From contig NC_135218.1 in assembly GCF_052324685.1 (NCBI RefSeq), positions 24,989,601 to 25,053,600 on the forward strand: DNA of 64,000 nt, written 5' to 3'. The translations under genes and the position numbers were made by a program. This DNA comes from Brachyhypopomus gauderio (taxonomy: Eukaryota > Chordata > Actinopteri > Gymnotiformes > Hypopomidae). Positions 11,391 through 23,200 of this stretch are shown here, piece after piece; the stretch's first letter is position 1, and every line of letters begins with the position of its first letter. The notes under the pieces were generated by a model. It had not been told where the DNA came from. It made no database searches and saw only the letters and a list, made by a program, of their open reading frames with translations.

Positions 11391-12069
11391 ACACATTATT
11401 CTTGTTTCTCATGTTAGCCCTTTACAGTATAAATCGTGAATGTCATCACCATGTAAAATCAGTGACGGACACAATTCAAAGGCTGAGAATACATTCTGTA
11501 TAAACACGAACCCCAAAATTATAATTTTTTAAATACTGTAACTGCAATTAAAACAACAGCCTAATACTAACACAGCCTCCAACCTATCAATAAACTCCAG
11601 GATTCTTTTTTTCTAATGCAATGCAGAAATAATACTCTACACAACCATACATCATGCCATATTTATAATACACTGCAAAGGCTCAAGGAGAAATGTCAAA
11701 ACATTATACAACTGTTGAAATGACAAGATATATACATACATTAAAAAAAATTATTAATCAGGAGAACACATAAAAAAACATCCAACTGCACAATGGAGGC
11801 CCAGCCTTCTTCATCTACATCTGTACAATATAGACACGCAAATAATTGATGCAACATAATTGATATCCATTCAATGACGAGAGTCTCTCTTAGGTACATT
11901 CAACCAAAGCCCTCAATTCATCCTAAGTATCATACATCCAAAACTGGTCTCAGATCAGGGGAAAAGGAGCCATTTCTACAGACAGCAGAGGATTCTTTTA
12001 GAGGCCCTTGCCCAAGTCACAGTGAGGTTCAGCGTTAACGGAAAGGTGAGCCACAGCCGTCTAGTCGTG

Positions 12070-12124
12070 CTACTGATGAGAGACTCTTGCCCACTCTCCT
12101 TGCTCCGTCCGGTGGAAGAGTTGG
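12070..12124 (-). pseudogene. ntan1: ntan1 last-exon fragment (duplication edge)
   Basis: Matches the last 55 coding bases of intact ntan1 (32662-32716): residues QLFHRTEQGEWARVSHQ and the TAG stop. The 3' flank 11396-12069 matches ntan1 downstream sequence. No other ntan1 exon lies near it, so this is a truncated relic. Confidence 0.9.
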
Positions 12125-13975
12125 CCCCAGTGTGTTTTGTTAAAATTGCGTGTGTGATTGGTGAAATTACAGCTGTATCTGTGTATGCGTGTTTGCAAAT
12201 TTGCAGTGTTGGTTTGAATTCCATGTATCGTGTGGTTATATGTTGAATAAAGACCTGTATAGATTGTTGTTTGAGCATACGTGCTATAATAAAAGTTGTG
12301 AGCCTTTCATTGGGGGACTTATAAACCCACGCCCATAAATCCATGAGCCTCTTATGCGAGGACGTTTGAACCTAAGTAAATTGTATAAGCCCCCAAGAAA
12401 GACGTTCATCATTGTGTACACAAGCACAAGAGAAACATCTTTTGATTATTAGTTTGAATAATTGGAGTTACATCATGGATAATGTTAAAGGTTTGGAGGA
12501 TTATTTGGTTGATACTATGGAAAAGCGCGCTGTGCCGAAAGTGAGATCGGACACAGTGGTGGATGTTAAAAGGTGTTTTGAGAAAATGCGATCCGAAGGG
12601 TTGTGGCCAGACCCGGACGATCGCGGTATGTATAACATAGGTGGATTGGGAACATATTGAGAAGCACTGAGTTACACAAATCAATAGCCTAAAGAGAAAA
12701 GAAAATTTGAAACTAGTGGAGTTTTGACAAAACAGAAGCGTAAAAACCAACTGGAAAAAGCAGAAACTTATGTCATATGTAAGAACATTCAGAAAAAAAA
12801 ATTGTCTAAATATTAACTCCAAAGAAAAGTCTGAGACCAAAAAGGCAGACTCTCCTCAGCCCCTCCCTAGATAGAGGCTGATGGCGCCTTTGTTTGTGGG
12901 AGAGAGATGAACAGTATGTATGTGAGTGTTTGTGTGTAGTGGGTTTGATAGACGTGCGTGTGAGAAAGATGTATGTATGTTTGTGTGTGTGTCTGTGTGA
13001 GTGAGTATTCGAGAAAGATGTACAGTATGCATGTGTGTGTCTGTGTGGAGTTTGTATGGGAGAGATGTATGAATGTGCGAGTGTGTGCGTGGGGGACAGA
13101 GACACTCACTGTCTCCCTGACTGGAGAATCCTTGTTCAAGGCGAGACACGGCAGGTAAAAACATTGTTTTATCATGCACTGGTCAATGTTGAGGTTTTAG
13201 GCTATTTTGATTCTGTAACATGAATTATTTCAAACTGTTGGAAAGAAAATTACATTAAACATTTAGGTGTTTATCTAAACTTTGTCTGGATGCGCCTATA
13301 GATTTTTTCTAAATTCATGAAAAGTTAGCATCATTACGGAGCATGAACCACAGCTACCGTTATCTATACCCTGTCATCATGGGTATCATTGTAAAGCTCT
13401 CTTTCTTGAAATCGTGAAAGAAAAGAGGGTGATTTAAACGCAAGCTTGGCATATCATTGTCTGGTGTCGATTTCTGAGAACGTGATTCGATAAGATGGGT
13501 CACGTGGTCACAAGCTGGTTTAGCTTTTCAGTATCTTTATAATATAAAACGCCGAAAGTATTACTTTTAACAGCGTCACAGAAAAGACAACAACTGTCAC
13601 TTGCGAGAAGATGTAAGGGAAAACTTGAAAAAATCAATTAGATAATGAAATGCTTACACGCAGTGCATCGATGCGTAAGCTGTCCTTAAGAAATAAGTAG
13701 ACTTTAGATAGCGGGGCGGACCGATGCGCAGCACAGCAAAGCGCGTTTGAACTAATTAGTGGATTAATTTGTCCTAATTGTGTAGGTACAGGGCTTAACA
13801 TTAATATCAGACCACGGATTTTGCAGCAGTTTGAATTTAGAGTGAAGTCTGTGTGAAAGAGATGGACGCCGCAAAACTATATACATCAATGCGTCTTCAA
13901 GGTGTAACTAGGGAAGATGTGGCATTTGAAGTGAACGTGTGAATGATGTTCTTAGCACATGAGTTAGGGTTGGGA
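12125..13975. other. Unassigned spacer with possible retroviral leader and TG-rich tract
   Basis: No gene that I can support. 12240-12340 has an AATAAA and a G-rich TTGGGGGACTTATAAAC that resembles a U5/primer-site junction. It is followed by a short frame at 12475-12660 (MDNVKGLEDYLVDTMEKRAV) that could be a degraded N-terminal Gag; both readings are tentative. 12920-13110 is TG/TATG-rich low complexity. 13490-13620 has a TATA-like stretch with no identifiable gene. Confidence 0.35.
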
Positions 13976-13983
13976 CATACAGG

Positions 13984-14279
13984 CAGGGCCGGCGCCAGAA
14001 CATATACAGTGAGGGGGCGTCAGAAAATTTCGGGGGGGCGAACGTAAGTTGTTGAGCGGGGGGGGGGGGGGGCGAACGTAGGTTGTTGTTGGGGGGGGGG
14101 GGGGGGGGGGGTGCGTGTAACGATTGTCGAGCGGCCGAGGGGGCACCATGTAGCGATTGTTGTAAAATAAATGGGTCTTATTTTTTACATTGAGGGGGCG
14201 GGACACCTCGCCTGAGGGAGCGGGACACCTCGCCTGAGGGGGCGACGCCCCCATTCGCCCCCCCGTGGCGCCGGCCCTG
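13984..14279. mobile_element. hAT-type MITE, 296 bp, G-rich
   Basis: Near-perfect 14-bp inverted ends (CAGGGCCGGCGCCA / TGGCGCCGGCCCTG) and an 8-bp duplication CATACAGG at 13976-13983 and 14280-14287, diagnostic of hAT transposition. The interior has long G runs and no transposase. Confidence 0.9.
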
Positions 14280-14287
14280 CATACAGG

Positions 14288-16370
14288 TTTACAAAAATAA
14301 TAGAGGTATGGGGCAGGGTTGAGATAGAGACAAGAAGCTGATCCACAGACTAATAAAGTGCCCTGTCTTTCAATTTGTTGTCAGTTTTACTTTTACACTA
14401 CAGATTTTTATTTAGTGGCAGAATGGACAAAACATTAAGTTTAATACAAATTACGAATAAGAGTGAATAAATACAATGTTTTTTGAATAAAAGTTTTAAA
14501 CACATACCTATTTTATGTTATGTAAAAGTAAAAGTAAAAAATAAATGTACCAGTTAAACCTGAGGAGATGAACAGGTAGTGATATCCTAAACATTTAATT
14601 TTATTGGTAAATGCAGGGTTGAGGCAGCAGCAGGTATGGCCATTTCTACCTTTAGTGAATGTGATTCTGCCATGCTGACTAGTATGGAGAGGTTGTGGCT
14701 GCAGAGCACAATCTTACTGTCAATGTAATGAACCTGATTTGATCAGAGTATCAAAAGCAGAGGCCGTAACATCTGACACGTCCGCCAGCGTGAAACATAA
14801 ATGCAATCCTGAGCACAGTGTGTGCGCTGTGTTTCCGTTCTATTGAAGTTAAAATTAGTCATTACATAGTTCTGTTTTGCTGTTGTTTGTCTTTCTATCG
14901 TTGGGGATGATCTATATCACTGCTGATAACTCTATGATTAGATTTTGAGTAAGTAAACAATGGTTTCCAATACAAATCCATTAAATTTCAAAATGTATAT
15001 CTTTATGTAGTTAGTATGTATATATATATGTAGTTTCACGGTGATTGCTATTGGATAAAATTTTTAACCTATTCACCTGCAGAGTCTTGCCTTAAGTGTG
15101 ATTTGGACCATCCAAACAAACGAGTTTGCTGATGATTGATGTATTTTTGTGTGGTTTGACCCAATAGTGTCTGATTTATGTCAAGTTAAACACAGAGGCA
15201 AATTGTGAAAAAGCCAATTCTGATTGTGAGAAATTAACATGGGAACTAATGGGGCAGCTTTCTGTGTCTAGTGACAAACAAATGCTCATAACTCTAAAAC
15301 TAATTGATCAAATGATTAGATATCTCGGTGTGCCAGAAAGGACAAGTTTATCTCCCATTTAAAATTTTAAATGGAGCTTGTAGGTGAAGGTGTAAGGATC
15401 TTAGAACAGTTTATCCAGGAGAGTTTTGATCATTTTCGTGCCAGAACATTAACTGGCAGTTGATATTTGAAATTATGAACATTACACCATTCATTTTAAT
15501 GGGACTTTCTTATTTTTAAACTAAATTTGATTAAAATCTAAAACTATAATCGACTCCAAAAACAGATAGCACACCTGTCAGAGCAGAGACCTCAGAAACG
15601 CAGTTGGAACAGAGTGTACATTAAGCGGTTTGGGTTGAATTAATTGAAAAATTTGGAGAAGAATAATAATAAGAAGAAGTATGAGGAATAACAATATAGT
15701 GCTTTTCAAGCACTATAAATAAATAACATTAATAGTTAAAATTAGCCATACACTCCGAACCGTCAGAACACATACTTAAATGATGTTAGATCCATGCAGA
15801 CACTATAGCACAGTCTGTGTGTGAAGTACTGCTTGCACTGATTAGTAACTAACTGTAACCATATTGAAGATATTTTTCTGCAAGACTGAAGTCTTCTGTG
15901 CAGTAGCAGAGTTAGAGATAATACTGCTTATCCATTTCTATACACCCAATGTTGAATCCCAGGGAAACTGATAACTGCTCCTGGGAAGCAGCATCCTTAG
16001 TTTTTTCTATACACACTTTGACTAGAAAGAATCTGGACTGAGAGAGACAGTTCAGAGTTATTAAATGAAGTGTAAGCTTAACATCATAATTCACATAGTT
16101 CTATATTTTGTAACTCTCTTGCTATCAAATAAATACTGATTCATAAATTATAAGACCTCAACTTGCATGACATCAATTTCACAACAGTGGTATGTGATGT
16201 GGAGAAAGCCATAAGGCAAGAAGAAGATGAGTTAATGATGGATGAGTTACTCAAGCCGTTAAAAGAGAAATAATTAAAAGCCCAAGAAATCAGACAGTCA
16301 ATACTGTCATTGACAATTGTCTCTTACAGTAAAAGGGGGAGGGTAAAGAAAGCAGGAAAATTTTATTTTT
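14288..16370. other. Unassigned AT-rich spacer
   Basis: No convincing coding sequence, structured repeat or transposon end. One short open stretch at about 16160-16275 (containing EKAIRQEEDELMMDELLK) could be retroviral debris, but I cannot place it. Confidence 0.4.
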
Positions 16371-16371
16371 T

Positions 16372-17849
16372 CATAGTTCAAAGCTGGATCAACCAGTAAT
16401 AGGAACAGGACCATGCACAGCATGCATGGCAGGACTCACCACAGCAATAGAGAAAACAGCACACTTGGTAATGTGTCATCCACTAATAATCAGCACCAAT
16501 CATGGAGTAATGGCGTTCATAAATTCACAAGCCTTTTCTTTATCAAGAGCACAACAGAATAAGATAAAAGCTATACTCACACAGCCACACATCACATACA
16601 ATACTGAGTCAAAACTAGTGAATCTGACTGACAACATTGAAGTAGCAGAAGATGAGACATCACATGACTGTGCTGACGCCACAGAAAGACACATTCAGCT
16701 CAGACCAGAACTGCACAAGGTCAGAATCACTAAAGCAGGAGCATGGGAACTCTGTTCAGATGGGAGCTGTTGGAGACAAGGTAACGAACTGAAGGCCTCT
16801 TACGCTGTGGTACAAGCGCGTGGGGAAGAGTGGGAGGAGGTGGAATCAGGAGAGATTCCACAACCAGCCTCAGCTCAACTGGCAGAAATGGTCGCACAAG
16901 ACCAAACTGGCCAAAGCATTTAGCGCAAAGGGGGACATGGACTATGTACAGGCACTACCACTAGTGCTGACTTCCATGAGAGCGACCCCATGGGAGAATA
17001 CAATCTCCCCCCGCATCCCTGTCCCGATAGTAGTATTTAGACGCCACGCCATGTATGTAAATACACAACAATTGCAAATACAGAGCTATTTTTGTAGTGA
17101 ACTTTTTGTAATATACTTAATATTTCAAGATTTTAATTACTGTTATTACTTGTCACAGTTTTCGTTCTTTCGTTCATTTTCGTTAAGGATTATAACCTTG
17201 GTATTAACCACGATTGTTGTTAAATGTGGATGTTGTATAACATGTCCCAGAGCTCTCGCCCAAAGGTTGAGCAGTGTTGTGATCGAGAAGGGGGACACGA
17301 AGAACCCACCATGCCACTGGTGACGGCGGATGATGATGACCTATCATCCGAAGAAGACGATTCTGTGTGAAAAACTTGTTGTTTTTGATTAATTACGCTT
17401 GCTTTGTAGGTATTGGCAGCGTCTGTGACTGATGAAGAATGAAGACGCACCACACATTAGAGCACAACCAACAGCACATGAAAGCCAATCCACTAGTTTA
17501 AGAAGTAATATGCATGACACATGGGCACATTTATAGAACGGGTCGAGGTGATCTCCCAACAGGCGGGACCTGGGTCTCGGGGACAACGTCAAGTCACAAG
17601 ACCGTGGGAGATGAAGGGGGGCATCTCCAAATAGTCTGAAAGGTCTCGGCCCACGACTGGGGAGTGATCCAGAACCCACAAATCACATAAAAGAACACAT
17701 AGACATTGTACTAACTGACATAGTCACACTATGAATGTATACACATTTAGGGATTTTTATGATTGTCTTTCTTTTAAGAAGTGCACTGGGCTAGATACAA
17801 TTTTGTATTAGACTAGAGTTAGACCAATGTTTTGGTCTAAAAGGGGGAA
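16372..17849 (+). pseudogene. Endogenous retrovirus remnant (RNase H and integrase fragments)
   Basis: The frame through 16426-16923 matches the tether and RNase H region of a retroviral pol: SKLDQPVIGTGPC, then EKTAHLVMCHPL, and the RNase H start SDGSCWRQG. After a deletion and frame change, 16938-16990 encodes a small integrase piece (ALPLVLTSMRATP). No reverse transcriptase, full integrase or envelope frame survives. 17300-17390 holds an acidic short frame (MPLVTADDDDLSSEEDD) of unknown origin. A purine tract AAAAGGGGGAA at 17839-17849 leads into the 3' LTR. This is an old, internally deleted provirus. Confidence 0.75.
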
Positions 17850-18372
17850 TGTTGGAGAAAAAAAAAAAATTTAAAGGTGAATAACTTAATGTTTAAACTT
17901 AATGTTTTCCTGAAAGACTGTGGAAGAGCAGAAGTGAGAAGGCCTCAATGGCCTTGAGGAGAATAGAATGGGCCTATTCAGTGTAAGCTGCAAAACAAGC
18001 AGTTTGAGATAAGGAGATGGACGGCTAGAGAGGAGCAGGGGGGGCTCTAAGGAAGAGTAGCAAAGGTGGGGGCAGATATTGAAACTTAGAGAAGAGGTAT
18101 GAAAGGGAGGACATCGCCCAGCACGAGGACTTTTTGCTTGGACGCTGGTGAGATCCACTTGGGTTAGGTAGACTTCTAGGCAACTAGCACCAGTGCACTG
18201 GAGAGTTTGTACCACGTATACTTTGACTATATTGTATTCAATTATATTCCATATAAATTAATCTAAAAGAACTTTTGGTGTTCAGACTTTGCTTGGGTAA
18301 TTCAGTCAAAACCAATCGGTTCATCGGGGCAGTGTTGGGGCCTATCTGGGTCAAGAAAAAAATATCCCAACA
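17850..18372 (+). mobile_element. 3' LTR of the endogenous retrovirus remnant
   Basis: About 523 bp starting TGTTGGAG right after the purine tract and ending TATCCCAACA, giving TGTTGG/CCAACA termini. No matching 5' LTR is recognisable in the window. Confidence 0.7.
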
Positions 18373-19158
18373 TTACCCACCCGTGCCCGTGAAAAATCAC
18401 ACAAATCGAAAGTATTCCTACAGAGCACTTTATTTTTCAATGCGCCTCTGAAAAAACGTCAGTACAACACAAAATAAAATATATGGTTGCTGTGCAGGAA
18501 CAGTAGGCTATTCCTATCTAAAATTATCAACTGCAAAACGAGAGGGAACAAATGCCAGTATAACAACTGAATAAAATCGTATAGGTTCACAAATCTATCC
18601 TAGGTTACTGTGCAGGAACAGTATATCGTCCACAGTCCCAGGTTTGAGCTGCGTTCTGCGCTCTTGGATCACAAATCCTAAACGCCAAGTTCTCTCTCGT
18701 CATTTTTCCTTGTTCTAGCACGGCCACCCATTTAGCTTTGTAACCACCAAGCAAGCTACAATAAATGCCCGGTACTGCGTTATAACCAGCCTCTGCTCAT
18801 GTTTCCGCTGGAAAAGAACCGAAATTTGGGTATTACCCCAGAACGGGTGAAGAGTAAAGTTCAGCCCGCTCTGGCCAACGGAGCTACGGTATAAGTAAGC
18901 TCCCCTGAGCTTCGCCACCACGATCGGGAGGCGCTAATCAGGCAAAATGTAACACTATGTTCATTACGTAGCAAATAAAAGCCTACTAAAAATGACCACT
19001 TATTTAACTTACCCGCCCGCATACCCACCCGTATTTTAACTTACCCGCCCGCATACCCACCCGTAAAATTTCGGTATGTGTAAAACCCACCCGTTTCAGC
19101 ATCTATTTGCCCGTACCCGTGGGTACCCGTGGGTACCCGACCCGGTGCAGGACTCTAG
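18373..19158 (-). mobile_element. Truncated DNA transposon, GGGTACCC-rich end
   Basis: The right edge, read on the minus strand, starts CTAGAGTCCTGCACCGGG and continues with repeated GGGTACCC words, a style of hAT terminus common in fish. It contains two copies of a ~32-bp unit (19002-19065). The left edge abuts the retroviral LTR, so the transposon is probably interrupted or truncated there. Confidence 0.4.
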
Positions 19159-19172
19159 TGTATGGTCTATTC

Positions 19173-19410
19173 CAGGGTTTTTCAAACTATGGGTCGCGAC
19201 CCTAAAATGGGTCGCGAGGCAAAAAAAAGGGTCGCTAAAAAATAAATGTTAATATATTTAATAAATTGTATTTATAGCGCGCGACTGCGCGAACGGCGGA
19301 GGCGTTAATACTTGGCGATCGATCGCGATATAATAGTTAAACTCCGTCAACAACTTACGTTCGCCGCCCCCCCCCAGTCAACAACTTACTTTCGCCAAAA
19401 TATATAAAAC
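19173..19410 (+). mobile_element. hAT-like terminus fragment (GGGTCGCGACCC type)
   Basis: Starts CAGGGTTTTTCAAACT followed by GGGTCGCGACCC. A GCGATCGATCGC palindrome lies at about 19315. 19350-19400 repeats a word (CAACAACTTACGTTCGCC) shared on the opposite strand with the MITE at 13984. The right end is not found. Confidence 0.4.
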
Positions 19411-19915
19411 AACACATAATTCATGAAAGCAGAATGCTTCCTCAGTGGTCCATTTATCCAAATAGGCTGGGTGCAAATAAGGCTTTAAAAACCAGGATAA
19501 TAAAGTGCTCTCCTGTTACAAGTGCCTTCTCTTGTATTCTAGCAGTTCCTAAACTGATCTGTGTTGAACATCTAGTGGCCAAGGTCTAGTCCAGTAATAA
19601 CTTCCGAAGCACCATCTTTACAGAACTCCCCTACAAATATTTGCTCCAAAAGCTGCACACACTAAAAATGGAAACTGCTATGGAAACTTAAAACAACAAT
19701 CAAAACATTTCTAGTGTGTTTCCAGTATGTTTTCCTTCCGAGAGTGCGAGTGATGTGTGAAATGAAATGAAAGTCCCACGTCTGCGAATAATCTTCACAT
19801 GCTTATAAAAACTCTTATTTCACATATTAACACAACACCAGCACAAATCTAGATCACCCTCTGCATAATGTCTAAACTTGTGATGAAAAAGCCCGCATTG
19901 CTAAATTAATAATAT
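19411..19915. other. Spacer, nothing recognised
   Basis: AT-rich sequence with no open frame, repeat or RNA gene that I can support. Confidence 0.5.
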
Positions 19916-20238
19916 TGTAGCGTCTCACTAGACGCATGGAAGGACGGATGGAAAGGCGTTGCAGTCAACAATTTATTAAGCAACTTAAACAGATTATTAT
20001 TGTCAACAGGCTGTCGAGCTAATAAAGCTATCGGGATTCCCCTAACTTCTGAACTCACTCTCAAAAAAACGTACAGCCACACTCTCTTTTCCCTTTTCTC
20101 CACCCCCCACACACAGCCGTGCTACCTAGCCCAGCCCCCCTATGCTTTTCCCCAATCACATGCTTGTTTCATGCACTAAACACAACGGAACATTCTCGAC
20201 TGTTAATGAAACATGAACATTAATGCAGATTCGCTACA
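19916..20238 (-). repeat. 3' LTR of gypsy element 2
   Basis: 323 bp, no difference seen from the 5' LTR. Confidence 0.95.
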
Positions 20239-20252
20239 CTGCCCTCCCCTTA

Positions 20253-23200
20253 TTAAGTCCCTCGCCCCGAGGGAACAGTGACAAAGTCCCTGAGGTGATC
20301 TGGGACCCTCCTCAGTCTCTGGGGCCTACTGGGGTTGAACTGAAGGGGTTGAGCTTGCTGCTGAACAGGGGGTGAGTTTGGTGATGTAGTATTCTGACTC
20401 CTGTGGGAATGGGACGAGGGTCCAGAGCGAGGATGGGGGCGTGCATCCCCTCTGTATGGGGCCAGCCTGTCCCTGTGGAGGGCCACTCGTCTATTCCTAG
20501 GTATCAACTGAACCCTATACACCACCTCCCCCAACTTTTCTAGAACTTCACACGGCCCCACCCAATGACAGTCCAGTTTAGGGCACCGACCCTTCCGCCT
20601 TTTTGGACTGTACACCCACACCAGGTCCCCAGACCTAAAGTCCTTTCCTCTGGCCCTAATGTCGTAGTTCCTTTTCTGTCTAATACCCGCTTTCTGAAGC
20701 TGGTCGCGAGCAAACGCATGAGCTGACTCCATTCGGTCCTGGAGCCTCCTTGCATACTCTGGTCCTGGAGGAACTGCTGGTGTGTCTGGGGGTGTGCCGA
20801 AGACAATTTCTGCTGGTGTCCGCAGCTCTCGCCCCAGCATGAGGAGAGCAGGTGTGCATGACGTGGAATCCTGCACAGCAGATCTGTAGGCCATTAGGAC
20901 AAGAGGTAGGTGCATGTCCCAATCCCGCTGGTGTTCTGCTGTAAGTATGGCGAGCTGTTTTGCAAGCGTCCTATTAAAGCGTTCGACTAGGCCATCACTC
21001 TGAGGATGCAGCGGGCTGGTCCTAGTCTTTTGCATATCCAAACGCTCACACAAGGCAGAGAAAACGCCAGATTCAAAGTTTCGTCCTTGGTCACTGTGGA
21101 TGACCTCCGCTGCACCAAACCTGGAAAACATGCCCTCTAGCAGGGCGTCTGCAACAGTCCCTGCCTCCTGATTTGGTATGGCGTAGGCCTCTGGCCATTT
21201 TGTAAAATAGTCCACAGCAACTAGGACATAACGGTTCCCTTTTTCTGAACGGGGAAATGGACCCATTATGTCTACTGCAACTCTCTCCATTGGGGCCCCT
21301 ACTGCCAGCTGTTGGAGCTGGGCACGTGACTGTTCTGGTGGGCCCTTGTGAGCGGTGCAAAGATCACACCGACGGCAAAAGTCCTCAACATCCCTCCTGA
21401 GCCAGCCCCAGTAGAAACTCTGCCGGAGGCGACGGAGCGTTTTTGAGACTCCGAAGTGTCCTGTTCCAGCCGACCCATGACAGACCTTCAGCACAGAATC
21501 TCTAAGTGTCCTGGGGACCACTGCCTGCCACCTCTCCTCCCCTGTGGCTGGCTCTTTCCAAGCCCTCTGGAGCACCCCATCCTTCACCCGGAGAGCCGAA
21601 AACTTTACGAACAGTCCTTTAGCAGCAGGGGAACACCCAGCAATCTCACTCCACTGTGGTTTTTGGCCTGACTCCACCCTCTGCAGCACTGGTTGCAAGT
21701 CTGGATCTTGCTCTTGTTGGGCTCTCCACTCTGAGGAATCAACTACCCGTGTCACTCTGCAGAGCAGCATATCTCCATCTCGTGTGAGGTTCTGCTCCTC
21801 TTCAGAGCGGAGCTCGTTCTCCCGGGTCTCTCTCTTTTCACAGTAGTGGCAGCCATCAGGGGCGCAGGGACGCCTAGACATGGCGTCTGCATTGGTGTGA
21901 CGAGTTCCAGCTCTGTACTCCACCTGGAAGACATGCGGTGCCAGTTCTTCCAGCCAGCGTGCAATCTGCCCCTCCGGCTCCTTGAAGGACATTAACCACT
22001 GGAGAGCTGCGTGATCAGTCCGGACAGTGAACGGTAGGCCGCAGAGATAGTACCTGAAGTGGCTTATTGCTCTTACAATAGCGAGGAGCTCTCTGCGTGT
22101 GACACAATAGCGCCGTTCAGCTTTATTGAAAGTCTTACTGAAATAAGCCACCACTTTCTCTCCCTCCTGACCCACCTGGCTCAGCACTGCTCCCATCCCC
22201 ACATTGCTGGCATCTGTATCTAGCACAAAGGGCAAATTGGGGTCTGGGGGGGTGAGAATGGGAGCCCCTGTCAAGGCCCTCTTCAAACAGCTGAAAGCCT
22301 GTTCACACTCTGGTGTCCAGACAAAATCACTGCCCTTACGCTGCAGGCGGAACAGGGGCGCAGCTATGCAAGAAAAGCCACGCACAAACCGTCGGTAATA
22401 GGATGCCAGGCCAATGAAGCTTTTTAGCTCCCTCAGATTGGAGGGGGTTGGCCAATCCTTCACAACCTGCACCTTCTCCTCCATAGTGCTTATGCCCTCT
22501 CCTCCAATCCTGTGGCCCAGAAACTCCAGTTCCCTCCGCATAAAGCAGCACTTGTCTGGGTGGAGCTTCAGACCTGCTGCTGCTATCTTTTGTAGGGTCC
22601 GCCGCAGGGACTCCAAGGCGGTCATGAAGGAGCTCCCGTGGACAAGAATGTCATCTAGGTATACTAGGCACTCTTGCCGTGGCATTTCTGCCAGGACCTT
22701 TTCCATCAGCCGTTCAAAAGTGGCTGGGGCATTGCACAAGCCGAAGCTGAGCACGCGAAATTGCCATAGCCCTCTCCCAGTGCAGAAAGCTGTCTTTGGT
22801 TTAGCGTCAGGGCTTAGGGGCACCTGCCAGTACCCGCTCCGTAGATCCAAAGAGGAGAACCAGGACGAGCCAGACACCAAGTCCAGTGACTCATCAATGC
22901 GGGGCAGCGGGTACGAATCCTTTTTAGTGACGCTATTCAAAGGTCTGTAGTCTACACAAAACCTCATTTTTGGGCTCTTTTTCTTGTTGACCATCACAAC
23001 CCCAGAGGCCCAGGGACTGTCAGAGGGTTCAATGATCCCAGTCCTTAGCATCTCGTCGATCGCGTCGTCAGCAGCTGCCTGATGGGCGAGGGGAAGACGA
23101 CGAGGGCGCGTTTTGATGGGCCTTGCGTCTCCCGTGTCAATTTCATGCTGCAACAGGTGTGTCAGGCCCACTTCCCCCTCCGTTAATGCAAAAATGTCTT

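Larger units (their letters stand above)
1..12124. repeat. Segmental duplication, copy A
   Basis: Position 1 corresponds to 25723, and the two tracts stay nearly identical through the GIMAP gene, solo LTR, minisatellite, small two-exon frame and ntan1 3' end, to 12124 and 32716. Copy A has two private insertions, a MITE at 1582-2696 and a gypsy element at 6452-11390. Their empty sites are visible in copy B. Homology stops abruptly at 12124, inside what is the ntan1 last coding exon in copy B, so copy A is the derived truncated unit at that end. The left limit lies outside the window. Confidence 0.93.

Noticed and set aside
12242-12340. 5' LTR of the endogenous retrovirus remnant
   Set aside because: The sequence does not resemble the LTR at 17850-18372, so it cannot be paired with that element.
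12806-13179. Several minus-strand frames rich in His/Thr
   Set aside because: Artefacts of CA/TATG-type low-complexity sequence.
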